Source: Lantana camara (taxonomy: Eukaryota > Streptophyta > Magnoliopsida > Lamiales > Verbenaceae). Taken from it: a stretch of 64,000 nucleotides of DNA. Position 1 is the stretch's first letter. The number at the start of each line of letters is the position of its first letter. The notes beneath the pieces were generated by a model. That model ran no database searches and was not told the DNA's origin. It was given only the letters and a program-made list of their open reading frames with translations. Positions 1 through 11,624 of this stretch are shown here, one piece after another. A program made the translations under genes and the position numbers. The stretch is taken from NCBI GenBank assembly GCA_037501455.1, contig CM074860.1, forward strand, positions 21,721,001 to 21,785,000, read 5' to 3'.

Positions 1-26
1 GGCGCCCTTCGCTCTGGGGTGTTACA
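1..26 (-). mobile_element. Edge of an LTR inserted in the Tat-element RT
   Basis: On the minus strand the RT reading frame stops matching the family at position 26, where the sequence becomes TGTAACACCCCAGAGCG. This is the same LTR start (TGTAAC[A/G]CCC) as the long LTRs at 2116-4777, 21516-24164 and 34956-37394. I infer a minus-strand LTR whose body lies left of the window. Only 26 bases are visible, so the call rests on the start motif and on the abrupt loss of RT homology. Confidence 0.5.
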
Positions 27-534
27 TCCTTGCGGTCCTCAGGGGACATGAAGATTTGGTAATACCCCTGAAAAGTGTCCATCATGCTCATTAACTCGCA
101 CCCCACGGTCGAATCCACCAGCTAATCAATCCAGGGTAAAGGGTAGGGATCCTTGGGGCAGGCTTTGTTGAGATCAGTGAAATCGTTGCACATGCGCCAT
201 TTGTTAGCGCTCTTGGGTACCAGTACCACATTGCACAGCCACTCTAGATACAGTACGGGCTCGATGTACTGGGCCTCGAGGAGCTTGTTAACTTCCTCTT
301 CAATTACCTTCTTTCGAAAACCGGCACATCTTGCTTCCTCTGCTTGATTGGTTTGAAGGTGGGATCCACGTTGAGCTTGTGGACTATGACGCTTGGGTCA
401 ATCCCTGTTAAATCAGTTGCTTTCCATGCAAAAATGTCAATGTTTTCTCTAAGGAAATCCATCATCATGATCTGTGAGGGTCCTGAGAGATTGGACCCAA
501 TCTGAGTAGTTTTATCCTTGTTTCCCGGTTCCAA
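27..534 (-). pseudogene. Ty3/gypsy (Tat lineage) reverse transcriptase, N-terminal part, broken
   Basis: The minus strand encodes the start of a gypsy RT. The pre-RT segment (304-534) has NIDIFAW, GIDPSVIVHKLN and a proline-rich PIKQRKQD stretch. The RT proper (27-303) has EEEVNKLLEAQYIEPV, WRMCNDFTDLNKACPKDPYP, LVDSTVGCELMSMMD and FQGYYQIFMSPEDR, all typical of Tat-lineage polymerases. A stop codon follows PLPWID, and a frame change separates the pre-RT and RT pieces. The catalytic YxDD motif would lie beyond the LTR at position 26 and is not in the window. It continues the gag-protease reading at 623-2111. It is clearly non-functional. Confidence 0.88.
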
Positions 535-622
535 CTCAATGGTGAGAAATTTCTCCGTTGGTTCGATCCGTACCTCAGGGCGGGGGAGTTCGAGCGCTCT
601 TTTCTTTCCAGCCAGACAGTCG

Positions 623-2111
623 TCAGCAATTTCTTGCTCGCCCTCGTTTGTTTTCTCCTCCGAGCGGGGCGCCCTCGATGTTGCTTCCAGCGCTTGTATC
701 CTTCTTCTTGTTTTTCTTTTTGTTCATTTTGGCCCTTTTGCGCACGGGGCCATCCTCGTCCAAATTGGAAAAATCTACAGACTTTTTGGTGAACCCAATC
801 TGAAATGCTTTCTCTGCTTTGGGCTTCTTGAGGGACAACATATAGCACTCCCACGCCTCTCGAACCTTGTACAGGACCTCTCCAACCCCGTCGGGGGTGA
901 GGAACTTGATTTTCTGATGGTAAGTCAAAATGATCGCTTTGGAGTCTATAAGGGCTGGACACCCAATGATGATGTTGTATGGGATTTCAATTTCCACTAC
1001 TGCGTAGGTGACCATGAGCGTTTTCCGCTGTGGGGCACGACCAAATGAGGTGGCCAAGCGAATCTGTCTTCGAGGGACAACCTCAGAGCCACCAAAGTCA
1101 ATGAGGGCTGTTTTGAGGGGCTCGAGCGGGATGTTGGTAATATTCATCTTTTGAAACGTGGTACAAGGCAAAACATTAACAGAGCTTCCACTATCAACCA
1201 AAACCCTCTTTACAACATGGTTATGGACGTCTAGGCTAACCACCATGGGGCAGTCAGAGGTTTCACCGACCCCATGGGGTGTTACAATGTGCGCTAGATC
1301 CCTATCGCTAAACCCAACAACTTCATTCTCCCTGGAGCGGTAGTCACTCGCTTCTTTGATAGCATAGACTTGCTTGGGTGTGGAGGGGCGTTGATCGTAG
1401 CTCCTAACATATCGACGGCGGGAAGAATTAGAATCCCCCCTGGACAAGCCTCCCGCGATCATGTTGATGACCTCAAATGGGGCATTCTCTTGTTCCGTGG
1501 CCTTTTGTTTGCCGCGGTGGCTACTCTCCGGAGGTCCTCGCCCTCGTGGGCTCCTGGAGTGCGAAGGACTCCTTCTCTTCTCCCTGGCACGTTCGTTGCA
1601 GCGCTCGTCATAGCGCTCTAACATCTTCACAAATTTCTTCAGGTGACCACCCGCAATGAGCCTTTGAATTTCAGCTTCCAACTGGCGGCATTCATCCGTG
1701 TCATGCCCCTTTTGTTTGTGATTGTTCATGCGCCTTAACGCCTCCGTATCCTTCATCATCGTGGGCCTCTTGAAGAGCTGTTTGTCTGACAAAGCATAAA
1801 CCTCTGAATTGGGCCTATTGAGAGGAACTCGCTCGAGCCTTCGTGGGGGAGGCGGTGATTTACGGTGTTCTCTGTGAGGCTCTTCTCGCCTCCGCTCGCT
1901 CTTAAGGGGCCCGGAGTGCCTGGGAGCATTCGACCCATACATGTCTTCGAGCGCAAAGTAGGGCTCAACAATCTCCCTCATGGCCATGAAGGACGAGGGG
2001 CGCTTCTTCATGATTGAATCCGCAAACTTCTTGCTCACGTACTATTTATGATTGCAAGCCTTGAAAAGTACGTGTATCAAAAAATCCATTGAGGGCCTTT
2101 CCACCAAGAGC
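623..2111 (-). pseudogene. Gypsy (Tat lineage) gag C-terminus and aspartic protease
   Basis: A 471-codon open stretch (2038 down to 623) holds the end of gag and the protease. Relative to the Met at 2038, residues about 93-135 are a decayed zinc-knuckle region (HKQKGHDTDEC, then RQLEAEIQRLI and GGHLKKFV); the first cysteine of the usual CxxH pattern is missing. An Arg/Ser-rich linker follows. The protease has FSDRDLAHIVTPH (about 243-255) and the active-site VDSGSSVNVLP at 281-291, with the DSG triad intact. Upstream of the Met the frame continues as gag (VLLVERPSMDFLIHVLFKACN), interrupted by one TAG. The solo LTR at 2116-4777 separates this part from the rest of gag. A retroviral protease of this type matures the Gag-Pol polyprotein. 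Confidence 0.88.
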
Positions 2112-2981
2112 ACCTTGTAGCACCCCAAGCGGTGAGGTACCACACCCCCGCACTATGACCCACCACGCCACAGCGAATGGGTGACAAACGAAAAACACAC
2201 CTAAGCTAGGCGGTCTAGACCCTGGAACAGAGTGCGCAACAAATCGAAAACCAAAAGCGGAAGCACAGGATCAACATACACATGCAAGGCCACGGGCCTA
2301 CAGAAATTAAACACACGGTTCACATGCAGACTTGGGCTCCTCAGGCCTCTTTTAAACGCATAACCAAAACCTGACAATGCCAATTCAAATAACAAAAGCA
2401 CAAGCATACGTATACATATCTTACATATTGATCCGAATTCAATTAAAGCAAAAGAAAAGGTAGACTAATCTAACTCAGACAGACTGACTCAGAAGACTTG
2501 ACTCAACTCCGCCTAGCTCCAAACTCCAAAGCAGACCTGCACACTAAAAGATTGGAGAGGGTCAGTCTACAACTCGACTGCGTGAGGGGGCTAACACACA
2601 CCAACACATAAATACATATAGAGCAAAGCACGTATCAAACAACAGACTATGAACCGGGAATAGGGTTTTACATACCAAAGCCATTTTCCAAAAGAATTCA
2701 TACTTATTCATATATTCGTATATTCTTACGTTTCAAAACTCGTAAGGATTCACAGATTCAAAAACGCAAATGGATTCATATTAAAACTCATAGGGATCCA
2801 TATAATCAAATTGGTTCATAAATTCATAAATTCAGAGCTTAATTGCATAAATCTCTTATTAAAATGAAACCTCCTATCCCGTTTCATAATCATCAAAAAT
2901 AAAAGAATTCAAATACCCGGCGAGTACGGGTCTCCAACCTTACTCCTTAATTACAAGACTCAAAAGATTCAAAAGGAAGCA

Positions 2982-3460
2982 GGAAAATGATCACAAAAAG
3001 GGGTTCCGAGTGAAATTGGACTAAAGCTGACAGTTTTCCAAGATGCACAAGCTGTAGGAAAATGATCATAGCTTGAGTTTGAGAAATGGGAATTAAGTTT
3101 TGTTTGTTGGAAATGAAAGTAGACACATATATCTTTAAAATGGTAGAAAATGATCACAAAAAGGGGTTCCGAGTGAAATTGGACTAAAGCTGACAGTTTT
3201 CCAAGATGCACAAGCTGTAGGAAAATGATCATAGCTTGAGTTTGAGAAATGGGAATTAAGTTTTGTTTGTTGGAAATGAAAGTAGACACATATATCTTTA
3301 AAATGGCACAAAAAGGGGTTCCGAGTGAAATTGGACTAAAGCTGACAGTTTTCCAAGATGCACAAGCTGTAGGAAAATGATCATAGCTTGAGTTTGAGAA
3401 ATGGGAATTAAGTTTTGTTTGTTGGAAATGAAAGTAGACACATATATCTTTAAAATGGTA
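2982..3460. repeat. Three tandem copies of a ~160-bp unit inside LTR C
   Basis: Three near-identical copies start at about 2982, 3146 and 3306. Each runs from the ATGATCACAAAAAGGGGTTC region to ATATATCTTTAAAATGG; the third lacks the first few bases. The near identity implies recent amplification. A 168-codon minus-strand open frame across them is only a product of the repetition. Confidence 0.95.
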
Positions 3461-3667
3461 GGTGGCTCGAATCATGGTTCAAAGCGAGGCGAAAATGGCG
3501 TAGGTTTGAAATTGAACGAATGCAGAATCTTGGCGAGGTGGCGACACCAAAATAAAACGATCATAACTCACAATCTAGAACGAATTTTGGGGTGATTCCA
3601 ATTGTAGATTGTTCTAGACTCAATAAGGTTAAACATATCCAAAATCAGCTCAATCCGAGGTCATATG

Positions 3668-3800
3668 AGGGGGTACCCGGCCGGGGAAAAACAAGGCAGA
3701 AATTTACCTGGCCGGGGAGAGTAGTGCAGAAAACTCTCTGCACTAAAGTACCCGCCCGGGTACTTTTTAGAGCAAAAATCTACCCGCCCGGGTAGATTTT
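3668..3800. repeat. Hairpin/palindrome cluster in LTR C
   Basis: Two long inverted repeats stand close together. At 3745-3766 the 10-base arms AAAGTACCCG/CGGGTACTTT flank a CC centre. At 3775-3800 the 12-base arms AAAATCTACCCG/CGGGTAGATTTT flank the same CC centre. The outer arm bases differ but pair perfectly in each, which is a compensatory pattern. A third hairpin at 3724-3743 has arms GTGCAGA/TCTGCAC. Left of these are two CCGGCCGGGG-type repeats. Similar clusters sit in other long LTRs of the window. Confidence 0.9.
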
Positions 3801-4777
3801 CTGGGCAGCAAAAATGGCAGAAACAAGGGCTAAACAGAGAGGGACCAAAATTGACCAAAACCACCTCAAAACTCATCCAAATGCAATGAAATTCAAGGTA
3901 TAAGTTCATATAAACAAGCTCTATCACATATCTTAATCTTAAGGCATGAAACAAGCAAGAAACCAAGTTGCATTATCATCTTCTCCAAGCTTCATTAATG
4001 GAGTTTCACACCATAATCACCCAATAATAAAAAATTCCACCAAATAAACAACAAAGAAGCTTGAGGGAGTAACATATATCAATCTTAGAGCATTTAGTTC
4101 AAGTATGGAGACAAGGGAGCAAATTACACATATTTAATACTATTCATCATCTCCTCCAAGTTCAAGGATTCAAGCAAGGAAAATGGAATATAATCGGAAG
4201 AAAACGAAACACATAAGGAGAGGATTACAAATCTTACCTTTAATTTTCAATCGGGTGGTGGGATCTCACAAGCTCGAGCCAAGAGCTTGAATGGCCAAAG
4301 TGAAGGGTTTCTCTTCTCTTCTCTCTTCTCCTTTGTCACGTGAAAAGGTGGGAGAAAGGGCTGATATTTTCAGCCCTTTTTGGGGACTAAAATGGGTCGG
4401 TTAATGGGTCGGGTCAAAAGGGATCCGGTCCGCCTGGATCGGATTTTAAAATGATAGGGCTATTAAACGGTTGAGAAAATTAAAAGGTTAATTTCATCGA
4501 ATCCGAATCCTCGAAACGAACTCAATGACAAGGTCGAAATTCGAATTCGAATTCCCGAGCTCAAGGTAGCCACGAGGGCTAAAACACCCTAATTAAGATT
4601 AGGTCCCTATTCGGTAAAATATTGGACGATTGAGTCCAAGTACATTTAATAAATTCTAAAGCACACATGATTAAATAAAATTACAAATTGACATGTAAGG
4701 CATGCTAATCACATAATTACTGAATTAAACTCTTCCGAGACATCGTACCTGGATTGCCCAGAAGACTGGGTGTTACA

Positions 4778-5502
4778 ACCTCCTTATTGAAACGAGCAAA
4801 AAAGGATCGAAGGGATTCATGCTCGCCTTGGACCAAGTTGTACAGAGAAGTGGGTGCGGTGACAGGTGCCTTTAATGAGTTGAAATGGTTGAGGAAGGTA
4901 TAGGCGAGTTCGCCATATGAGTGGATTGAGCCGGGCTGCAGCCGCTTGTACCACTCCTGAGCCATTCCCACAAGGGAGGTAACAAAGACCTTAGCCTAAT
5001 AATGGCTGGAATGCTCGTACAAATGCATTAAATGCAGGAAATGATCTAGGTGCTCAGCCGGGTCAGTGGTTCCATCGTAGCGGTTGATGGAGGTGGGAAC
5101 TTTGCCCATTTCGGCTTGGGCCATTAGAACTTCCTCCACGAGGGGGGAACCCCTCGCGAGCGGATGATGGCTATAACTCTCATAGTTTTCCTCTTGTTCC
5201 AAGTGTCGGGGGACTTGCTGGCGGGTGTGGCGACGAGCGTCTCTGACATTGGCTCGTTCATCCCCAGCATGGGGGACTTGAGTCCGCGCTCTAGAGAGCT
5301 GTCCCACTATATCTTGCAACCCCTGCAGCTGGTCTTGCACATCCACGAGGAGGTTGGGATCTTCCTTTCTTGCTTGGCTCCCTCGCTGGGAGGCTTGTGG
5401 CCCTCGTCTCGAAGATCTGGAGTGGACTTCCTCGTCCACATTGATTCTTTCTACAGGTTCTTTGCCCCTGTTAGCATGGGGGGCGTTCTCGTTCTTCCTC
5501 AC
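4778..5502 (-). pseudogene. Tat-lineage gag, central (capsid-like) domain
   Basis: The minus strand reads NRYDGTTDPAEHLDHFLHLMHLYEHSSHY, then a stop, then AKVF and GMAQEWYKRLQPGSIHSYGEL, AYTFLNHFNS, and EHESLRSFFARFNKEV. This is the plant retrotransposon gag core (the Retrotrans_gag type: DP..HL..F, WY..L..GSI.S..EL, F...F). The frame meets the solo LTR at 4777 and resumes at 2111. One stop near 4996 breaks the reading. Gag packages the element RNA. Confidence 0.88.
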
Positions 5503-6114
5503 CCCATGTGGGGACTCCCTTCTCCATGGCTGGTGGAGGTGGTGGTTGGGCTCTCAAGGCGGCCTGTGCCGCCATAAGTGGATGTGCCTATAATCCCCCC
5601 AAGGGAGGGGCAATCTGAGCGGCTTGCCCAGAGGGGAAATACATGGAAGTAAAGTTTTTCCATGCACCCTGAGCCGCCTGGACCTCGCATTGAGTATAAA
5701 TTGCATGTAGTTGTTAGGGGGTAGTTCTACCCCGTCAATCTCCTTTGGAACCACCACCGGCAGCTGGAGCTGTCCGGCGTGGTAGGGCTGAATAGCTGGG
5801 ATCATAACAGTAGGGGTGAGCGTGTATCCAGGGGGTGGCATCATATAGGGGTGCCCCCCTGAGTTAACTTGGGCGGTAGGCCACTGACTCTGGGGGAGGT
5901 TTGGGTAAGTAGGAAGCCAAGAACCTCTAACTGCAGCGGCGGAGGGATGTTCAGGTGTGAGCTCCGTTGAGGGCACTACTGGCTCCGTGGGGGGTGGTGC
6001 TTCCCCAACAGGCGGAAGAGTATTGACCGTCGCGGCCGGCGGAAGAGTATTGATGTTGGCCTCGTGGGGAAGGTCATCTCCTCCTCCCATTGCACCGGAT
6101 CTGGTAGCAACCAT
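5503..6114 (-). pseudogene. Tat-lineage gag, N-terminal region
   Basis: This stretch starts with MVATRSGAMGGGDD at 6114, the first Met downstream of the PBS, and is rich in Pro, Thr and Val, as is usual for the poorly conserved gag N-terminus of this lineage. A short duplication gives INTLPPAATVNTLPPV. A frameshift lies near 5690: the continuation toward 5502 (GGIIGTSTYGGTGRLESP and then RKNENAPHANRGKEPV) is in another frame. The reading joins the central gag domain. Confidence 0.75.
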
Positions 6115-6180
6115 GATTCAAGAGGCAAGTGGTGTTCATTTCTCGACTAGCGAAAAGAAGAAAGGATTGGAAGTGGTTTC

Positions 6181-6195
6181 CCACAGACGGCGCCA
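6181..6195 (-). promoter_or_regulatory. Primer binding site of the left Tat element
   Basis: The minus-strand sequence TGGCGCCGTCTGTGG lies seven bases inside the LTR end. TGGCGCC is the usual start of PBSs in Tat/Athila elements and is normally ascribed to a tRNA-Asp-type 3' end. It fixes this LTR as the 5' LTR. Confidence 0.8.
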
Positions 6196-6201
6196 AAAAT
6201 A

Positions 6202-7082
6202 TGGGTCAGAGTTTAGAGAATCAGATTCCTATCACTTTAGAATTTGTTTGATGTGAGGAAACCAATTGATGATTGCCGGAAAAGGTGAGGGTTCAACCTG
6301 CTAGGACAAACACCAAAGAAACAAAGGTCAGACGGCCAAGCTAGGGGAACTGGGGGTGAGTCCCAGTTTGGCTCTCCAGCGCTCAAGTCAGATGATGATC
6401 TGAGAGAGGTGAAAAAATGGAGTGTAAGAACTTCAGTGATGAGTGATTGCTTACAGTGGTGAAGACGAAGATGCATATTTATAGTTGAGGGTCGGGGACC
6501 CTTTGGTAATTTGCCCCCAGGTGGTCCTGCCCTAATGTTGCCCTAACACGTGGCATAATGAGGAGAAACCTAGTAGGAATCTCCTGCAAAAGCTGCTGAA
6601 ATGCTGGTGCGGGCAACAGTGGTAGGCGTGCACGGGTGTGTACGGGGTGTCAGAGAGCCGTTTGGAGGTTGGTAACGAGGGCCAGGATCACGCTCGTATC
6701 GACCTAGTGCCTGATGGGCTTCCGGATCCGCTTGGGGATTAGCGCCAAGGCTTCATGATGAAGGGGAGCTTGGCCTCTTTAGCCTGTTTGTATATGGAAG
6801 GTTACCCGAGGATGGGGGCGCTCGAGGGTGATTCCCAAGGCCAGGCTGGGGTTGTTTGGCTGCACAATGGGCGCTCGTTGTTGCACAATGGACGCTCGTT
6901 GTTGAGCGGGTTTGGTCGCCATGTGTCTCATGTCGGCAGAGATACGTGTTCGCAGGGGAATAGGCCATCCAAAGGCCATGTAGGCTTGTGGGGAAGTCTA
7001 CTTGGAGACCGTCGAATCCACTTGTCACGCGTTGGTTGCGCCACGTGTCAAAACGTGGGCCAAGAGTATTTCGACCCCATCA
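6202..7082 (-). mobile_element. 5' LTR of the left Tat element
   Basis: About 881 bp lie between the PBS side (TGGGTCAGAG on the plus strand) and the outer end (ACCCCATCA). On the minus strand the LTR begins TGATGGGGTCGAAATAC. A minus-strand TATA candidate (CTATAAATATGC) is at about 6473-6485. The LTR at 57656-58506 has the same orientation and shares the CCCTAACACGTGGC segment and the CATCA end, so the two elements are related but not the same family copy. Confidence 0.8.
6861..6902. repeat. Two tandem 21-bp units in the Tat LTR
   Basis: TGCACAATGGGCGCTCGTTGT is followed directly by a copy with one change (G to A at base 11). It lies in the upstream part of the minus-strand LTR, where an enhancer-like duplication could sit; that role is a guess. 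Confidence 0.85.
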
Positions 7083-7752
7083 AGTGTATTTTGGGCGATC
7101 AATATTCTGTAAGTATTTAGTATAATACGATGAATCGACAGCACGAAGGATTCACGACCTTCATATCTTTCTTAGTAAGATAAACTCTGAATGGTTAAGT
7201 CGTATACTTACCACCTCATGCATAATTCAAAGTATTTAGTATAGTTATTCTCTGTCATTAACTAATCTAAATACAATAATCCAAAAAAGTAATTACAATA
7301 TATACTTGAACTTGAACTGTTGAAGGAATCATGGTCGTGTCCCGCCAACAATCTATCTTTTTCAATAGGATTGGTGTAATCTAGCCTGATTTTCCTATGC
7401 TCTCGATAATTAGACAAGAGATTGTTTTAATAATGTGAATTATCTTAATTCGGACAATTAGGTGGGGTTTGTCCCATCAACTCTCATGGAATTAATGCTG
7501 ATTAGCATGGAGGAATGATTAAAACATGACAAAGAGGAATATGTTCAAATGTTAAAGTTTGTCGGAACATCTTTTGCGAATGTCGCATCTCTTCAATCAA
7601 TACGTAGCTTAATTCTAATACAAAGCATTTTTTTATTTAATCCGGTAATGCATGTTAATTTATGTGAAAGAATGGGAAATCGAAGTAATACAGGCGACAA
7701 AACATCATATATAGTATATATTTTGTCATTTTGCCGGTAAAAAGATATTATT

Positions 7753-7852
7753 ATTATGATCATTATTATTTTACAAACGATATATGTGTCTGTCATGGTA
7801 TCATTATGATCATTATTATTTTGTAATCGGTATATGTGTCTGGCATGATATC
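7753..7852. repeat. Tandem duplication, 50-bp unit
   Basis: Two adjacent 50-bp units, each beginning ATTATGATCATTATTATTTT and ending with a ...GATATC or ...GGTATC form, differ at a handful of positions. Confidence 0.9.
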
Positions 7853-8003
7853 CGATTAACACCGTAAGATGATAATTTTCGAAGTATTTATTCATAAAAA
7901 AACCTGACACATGCCCCTTTGCCAAAAGTAGGTTTGAATCCCTCACTCGTGTTGGTTGGACGAATTGAAATTCTCTTCCAATCAAATGCCTACCCAATTC
8001 TGC

Positions 8004-8053
8004 AATATATATATATATATATATTGTTTTTTTTTTTTTTTTTTTTTTTTTTG
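8004..8053. repeat. (AT)n followed by poly-T
   Basis: A run of alternating A/T changes into about 26 T residues. It is simple-sequence DNA with no other support for function. Confidence 0.95.
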
Positions 8054-11000
8054 AATTCGAGAATGGTTGTGACCATGTTCGTTGATCGATGTGAGAATGA
8101 CCTACAAATCAACCGAATGCATCGTACGTAAAGCTGAGTCGTGCACACATTTTTGATATGTTCATAGTGTACATTCACATAAGTCTTTCAATCAAATCAA
8201 TAAGATATTCAATCTTCCATTACTTATTTGACGTGAATGAGGCATCACAACTTGTTCAAAGTTGCACAAACGACAAACATAACTACTCTATTATGATTTA
8301 TGGCAATCTAGCTACCACCATATTATATGTACTGTATACATTGCCCCATATATAACAAGTTGCTCTTCTTTCAATGAGTATGTAACTAATACAAGTATAT
8401 ATGTGACTATGTAACTAATACAAGTATATGTATGTATTGTTTTTGGCATGTGCGTTTTATAACGTTTCATGAGTAATACACCTAACAATATGTTAACATA
8501 CTGCACGTGAATACACCTATGCACATAAATTATATTACAATGTGATGGAGTCGGTCCTTTTAGATATACGTGACCAAATAAAGATGAATTATACATAAAA
8601 TAAGACCGAATATTAATTGAGCTCACTACGAGTGAGCTCAGGTATAGAGTTAATAGTTCATTCGAGGACGGAACTAGAGGGATAGACGTGGCATATAAGA
8701 AAGGAAGAATAAGAGAATGAAGGATTCTAAAAATTATCATTAAAAAAAATTAAATCCTAGACAGACTCATATGCTATATAAACAATATGGTGTGAAGCAA
8801 GCGAGGATAACAAAAGTAGAGAGAAAAGGAATAAGACTTTGATTCGGTCCACATGCATCATAATGGAATTTAAAAAAACAAAAAAATGTATGTGTTGAAA
8901 ACTATGGGAGGAGGACATGTTGGCACAATAATAGGTACAGTTAGGTACCAACATAATAATTTTTGTATTATTGTCTTTATTTGGTAATTCCATCTCGTAT
9001 GAACATTCAAATAACTTAGAAAAGATAAATTGAGAATGAGACCCATAAAGAACAATGATTCACCAAATGTAATACATGTAATAGGAGATGTGACGTAAGC
9101 AACGATAAATTCTTTATCTTATACTTGTTTCTAGAAATAATTAAATTCGCATTGAGCTTCGATAAACTTGTCAATTTCTCAAGTATTAAAAGAAAACTTA
9201 TAAGATGGGATGAAGTGTTTTAATTACAAATTATTTGAAGAATTGAACTTACAAGTTTTCAAAACAAAATATTAGCTCTCAATTATTCGAAAAGTGAGGA
9301 AACGTTAGGTGGCGAATAAATTACAAATTTACGAGCATCTTATGCATTTCACCGTTTTCATATATATGCTTAGATCTTGAGATATGTTTAATTTAAATTT
9401 AAACTCTATCTAATAAAATTTTGTGCTAATCCCAAACACTCTCATTCGTCGGGATTTATTGCGCTTTACCCCATAATTTTTTAGAATGTCACACTTAACA
9501 TTTTCTTGACAATTCTAGCAGAATATTTTGGGCATATTCTGTTCAAAACGACTTTAACCTTCGATTTCTCATCCGTCACAAAGATCAAAGAGTCAAGACC
9601 ACTGCACCATCGTATTCATTTCTCCAAGACGAACAAAACACATACCCCATTCGACTTTATTGGCCCCGGGATTTGTCTCACACCGCCTGCAATGCTCCGC
9701 CAGCGGTGTGCCATTTTTGACCGATGATTTCTCTTTTGTCCGTTGTCAGATTTTGATTTCGAGTCCACTGTTGTGTTCATTGTGTTGGGAGATTCGATTG
9801 GTATATAATATCAACACATTTGAAATCTAATCTATATAGATTTGCCCTTATAAATCACACCTAAATTTTGGTAAAAAAGTTTTAACGAAATATTCCTCAA
9901 GATTCCACCACAAAAGGGGTTAAATATGATATTTTTTAAAGGTTAAGAGACAATTACATTAATTTAAACATAAGGGAGTAACGCACACTAAATCCGAAAG
10001 GATGATGGTTGCATGGGATCGATTAGCCAAAATTTTAAAATTCTATTCAGCTAGACATTTAGTATGACGCTACAAAACGCTATTTGGCGAGACTTGTTAC
10101 AAGATGTTAGGTTTGGAGGCCACGCCCAATGTCATTCTTGAAATTAAGAAGTATATGTATGCTGCATATGTGCATAAAGCATACACAACAGCAAACTTAA
10201 TTTGTGGCTTCACGTACGGATCATTGCCATTTGCCAGCAGTGCTAAATACATACATCATTCATACTCATGTGCTCTACCATTGTGGCCTGTGGGTCTGGT
10301 GCACCTTGAATTATTGGCAATCGCTCTCACTACCCAAAAAGCAATAGAAGGAAAGAGAGACTCAAGAGTTCATCTCCCACCCAAAAATAAATACATGGTC
10401 GTTTTCAATTAATTAATAATAATAATACCTTCATAAAGGTTTGTTAATGATTGATCTCATTCAAATTGACCCTCTTAGTTTGGTGTTGTATTCAATAAAC
10501 TTAGCAATCTAATTAAGATAAATCATTGGATTTTGTGTCGGGTGCTTGTCACATTATTTGTTCTCTTGACCTTATAATTTTGAAAGGAAATGTATTTTGA
10601 ATTGTCAAGTTTCATAAATCATAATCAATTATTTGTAAATTTGGACCAAAATCATAACTTTTCCTAAATACATTCATGCCTTTATGTTTGACATTGTTTC
10701 CAAGTTCTAGATGTGGGCTAAAAATTGCTAACGCAATATACAGTATCATATATTATTACTAAAGTGTGAAGGTAGAGATATCACTTATTGTAAATACTCG
10801 TTACTGATGGTGCACTGATCGGGCACATTAACTATATCTAGGCCCCAAAAGAAGACGCATCTTTTAGTAATACAAATTTTTTATAATTTTAACTTTTTTT
10901 TTAATTTTTCTTTTAACTTTTCTATAAGTATAATAGTTTGTAAACACCCCTAATTATATATAAGTAATGAGATGTTTTATATTATCTATTAATTCATCAA

Positions 11001-11624
11001 CTCTCATTTTATTCGCACTCACAATTTTAATAATTAATTTTAAAAAAGGAAAAATGAAATCCTTGGTCTTACAAGCAAGGGCAAACCGAAACCAATCCGG
11101 CAATCCGTGAATGATTATAGCTTTCAAATGTCCACAAATTTACGAAACCCCTAAAGAAACAAATACAAGAAATGACAAGAATTGTTTTATGTTTTTGTCG
11201 TAAATTTGATGGAACCCACGAATGGTTGTTGATGTGTACGTCTAATAGAAACCATGTATGTATGTTCCTAACTGAAGTTTCACATGGTGAACAACCACCA
11301 CAAATTTGTACATGTAGTAGAATTTGTCTCTCTTAATTCAGCTCAAGGAGGACACTGTTCTTCTTGTGAAACAGGAAATTAAATAATCTGTTTGTGAGTT
11401 TCTCTTACCCATGGGTTGGTTCGAGCCAAATCAACATAACGGAGGACGAGTGTATACACTTATCGCGTGATTGATGAAAAATTTAAAGAGTATGATGAAT
11501 TAAATAACAAATGTGATACACTTGTCATTATAATCAATTAGATTCGACCGACCTAATTTTGACGGGGAATTTTCCATCTTGTGTGTTTTTCATTTTTATT
11601 ATTTAGTTTGTCCCTCATCTATAA

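Larger units (their letters stand above)
2116..4777 (-). mobile_element. Solo LTR of a long-LTR gypsy-like family (C)
   Basis: This 2.66-kb segment starts, on the minus strand, with TGTAACACCCAGTC and ends with GGTGCTACA. It splits the gag of the Tat element. The flanks share ACCT (2112-2115 and 4778-4781), and removing the segment with one ACCT restores the frame NKEV-LLVERPS. No PBS, internal region or second LTR is present, so it is a solo LTR. It shares the block around 2490-2570 (polypyrimidine, CAG, CTAGGCGG) and the terminal block at 2116-2220 with the LTRs at 21516, 34956 and 46849. Open frames inside it are repeat-driven and not coding. Confidence 0.85.
7083..11624. other. AT-rich spacer without recognisable genes
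   Basis: No frame in this stretch resembles a protein I recognise. It holds short duplications (7753-7852; 8366-8430, where a TATGTAACTAATACAAGTATAT unit occurs twice), an (AT)n/poly-T tract and otherwise low-complexity AT-rich DNA. A 102-codon plus-strand frame at 10104-10412 has no domain, signal or splice context that I can support. Confidence 0.6.

Noticed and set aside
2969..3475. 168-codon minus-strand open frame in LTR C
   Set aside because: It is created by three tandem ~160-bp repeats; the predicted protein simply repeats and has no domain.
10104..10412. 102-codon plus-strand frame in the spacer
   Set aside because: No recognisable domain, weak codon structure, no promoter or splice context.
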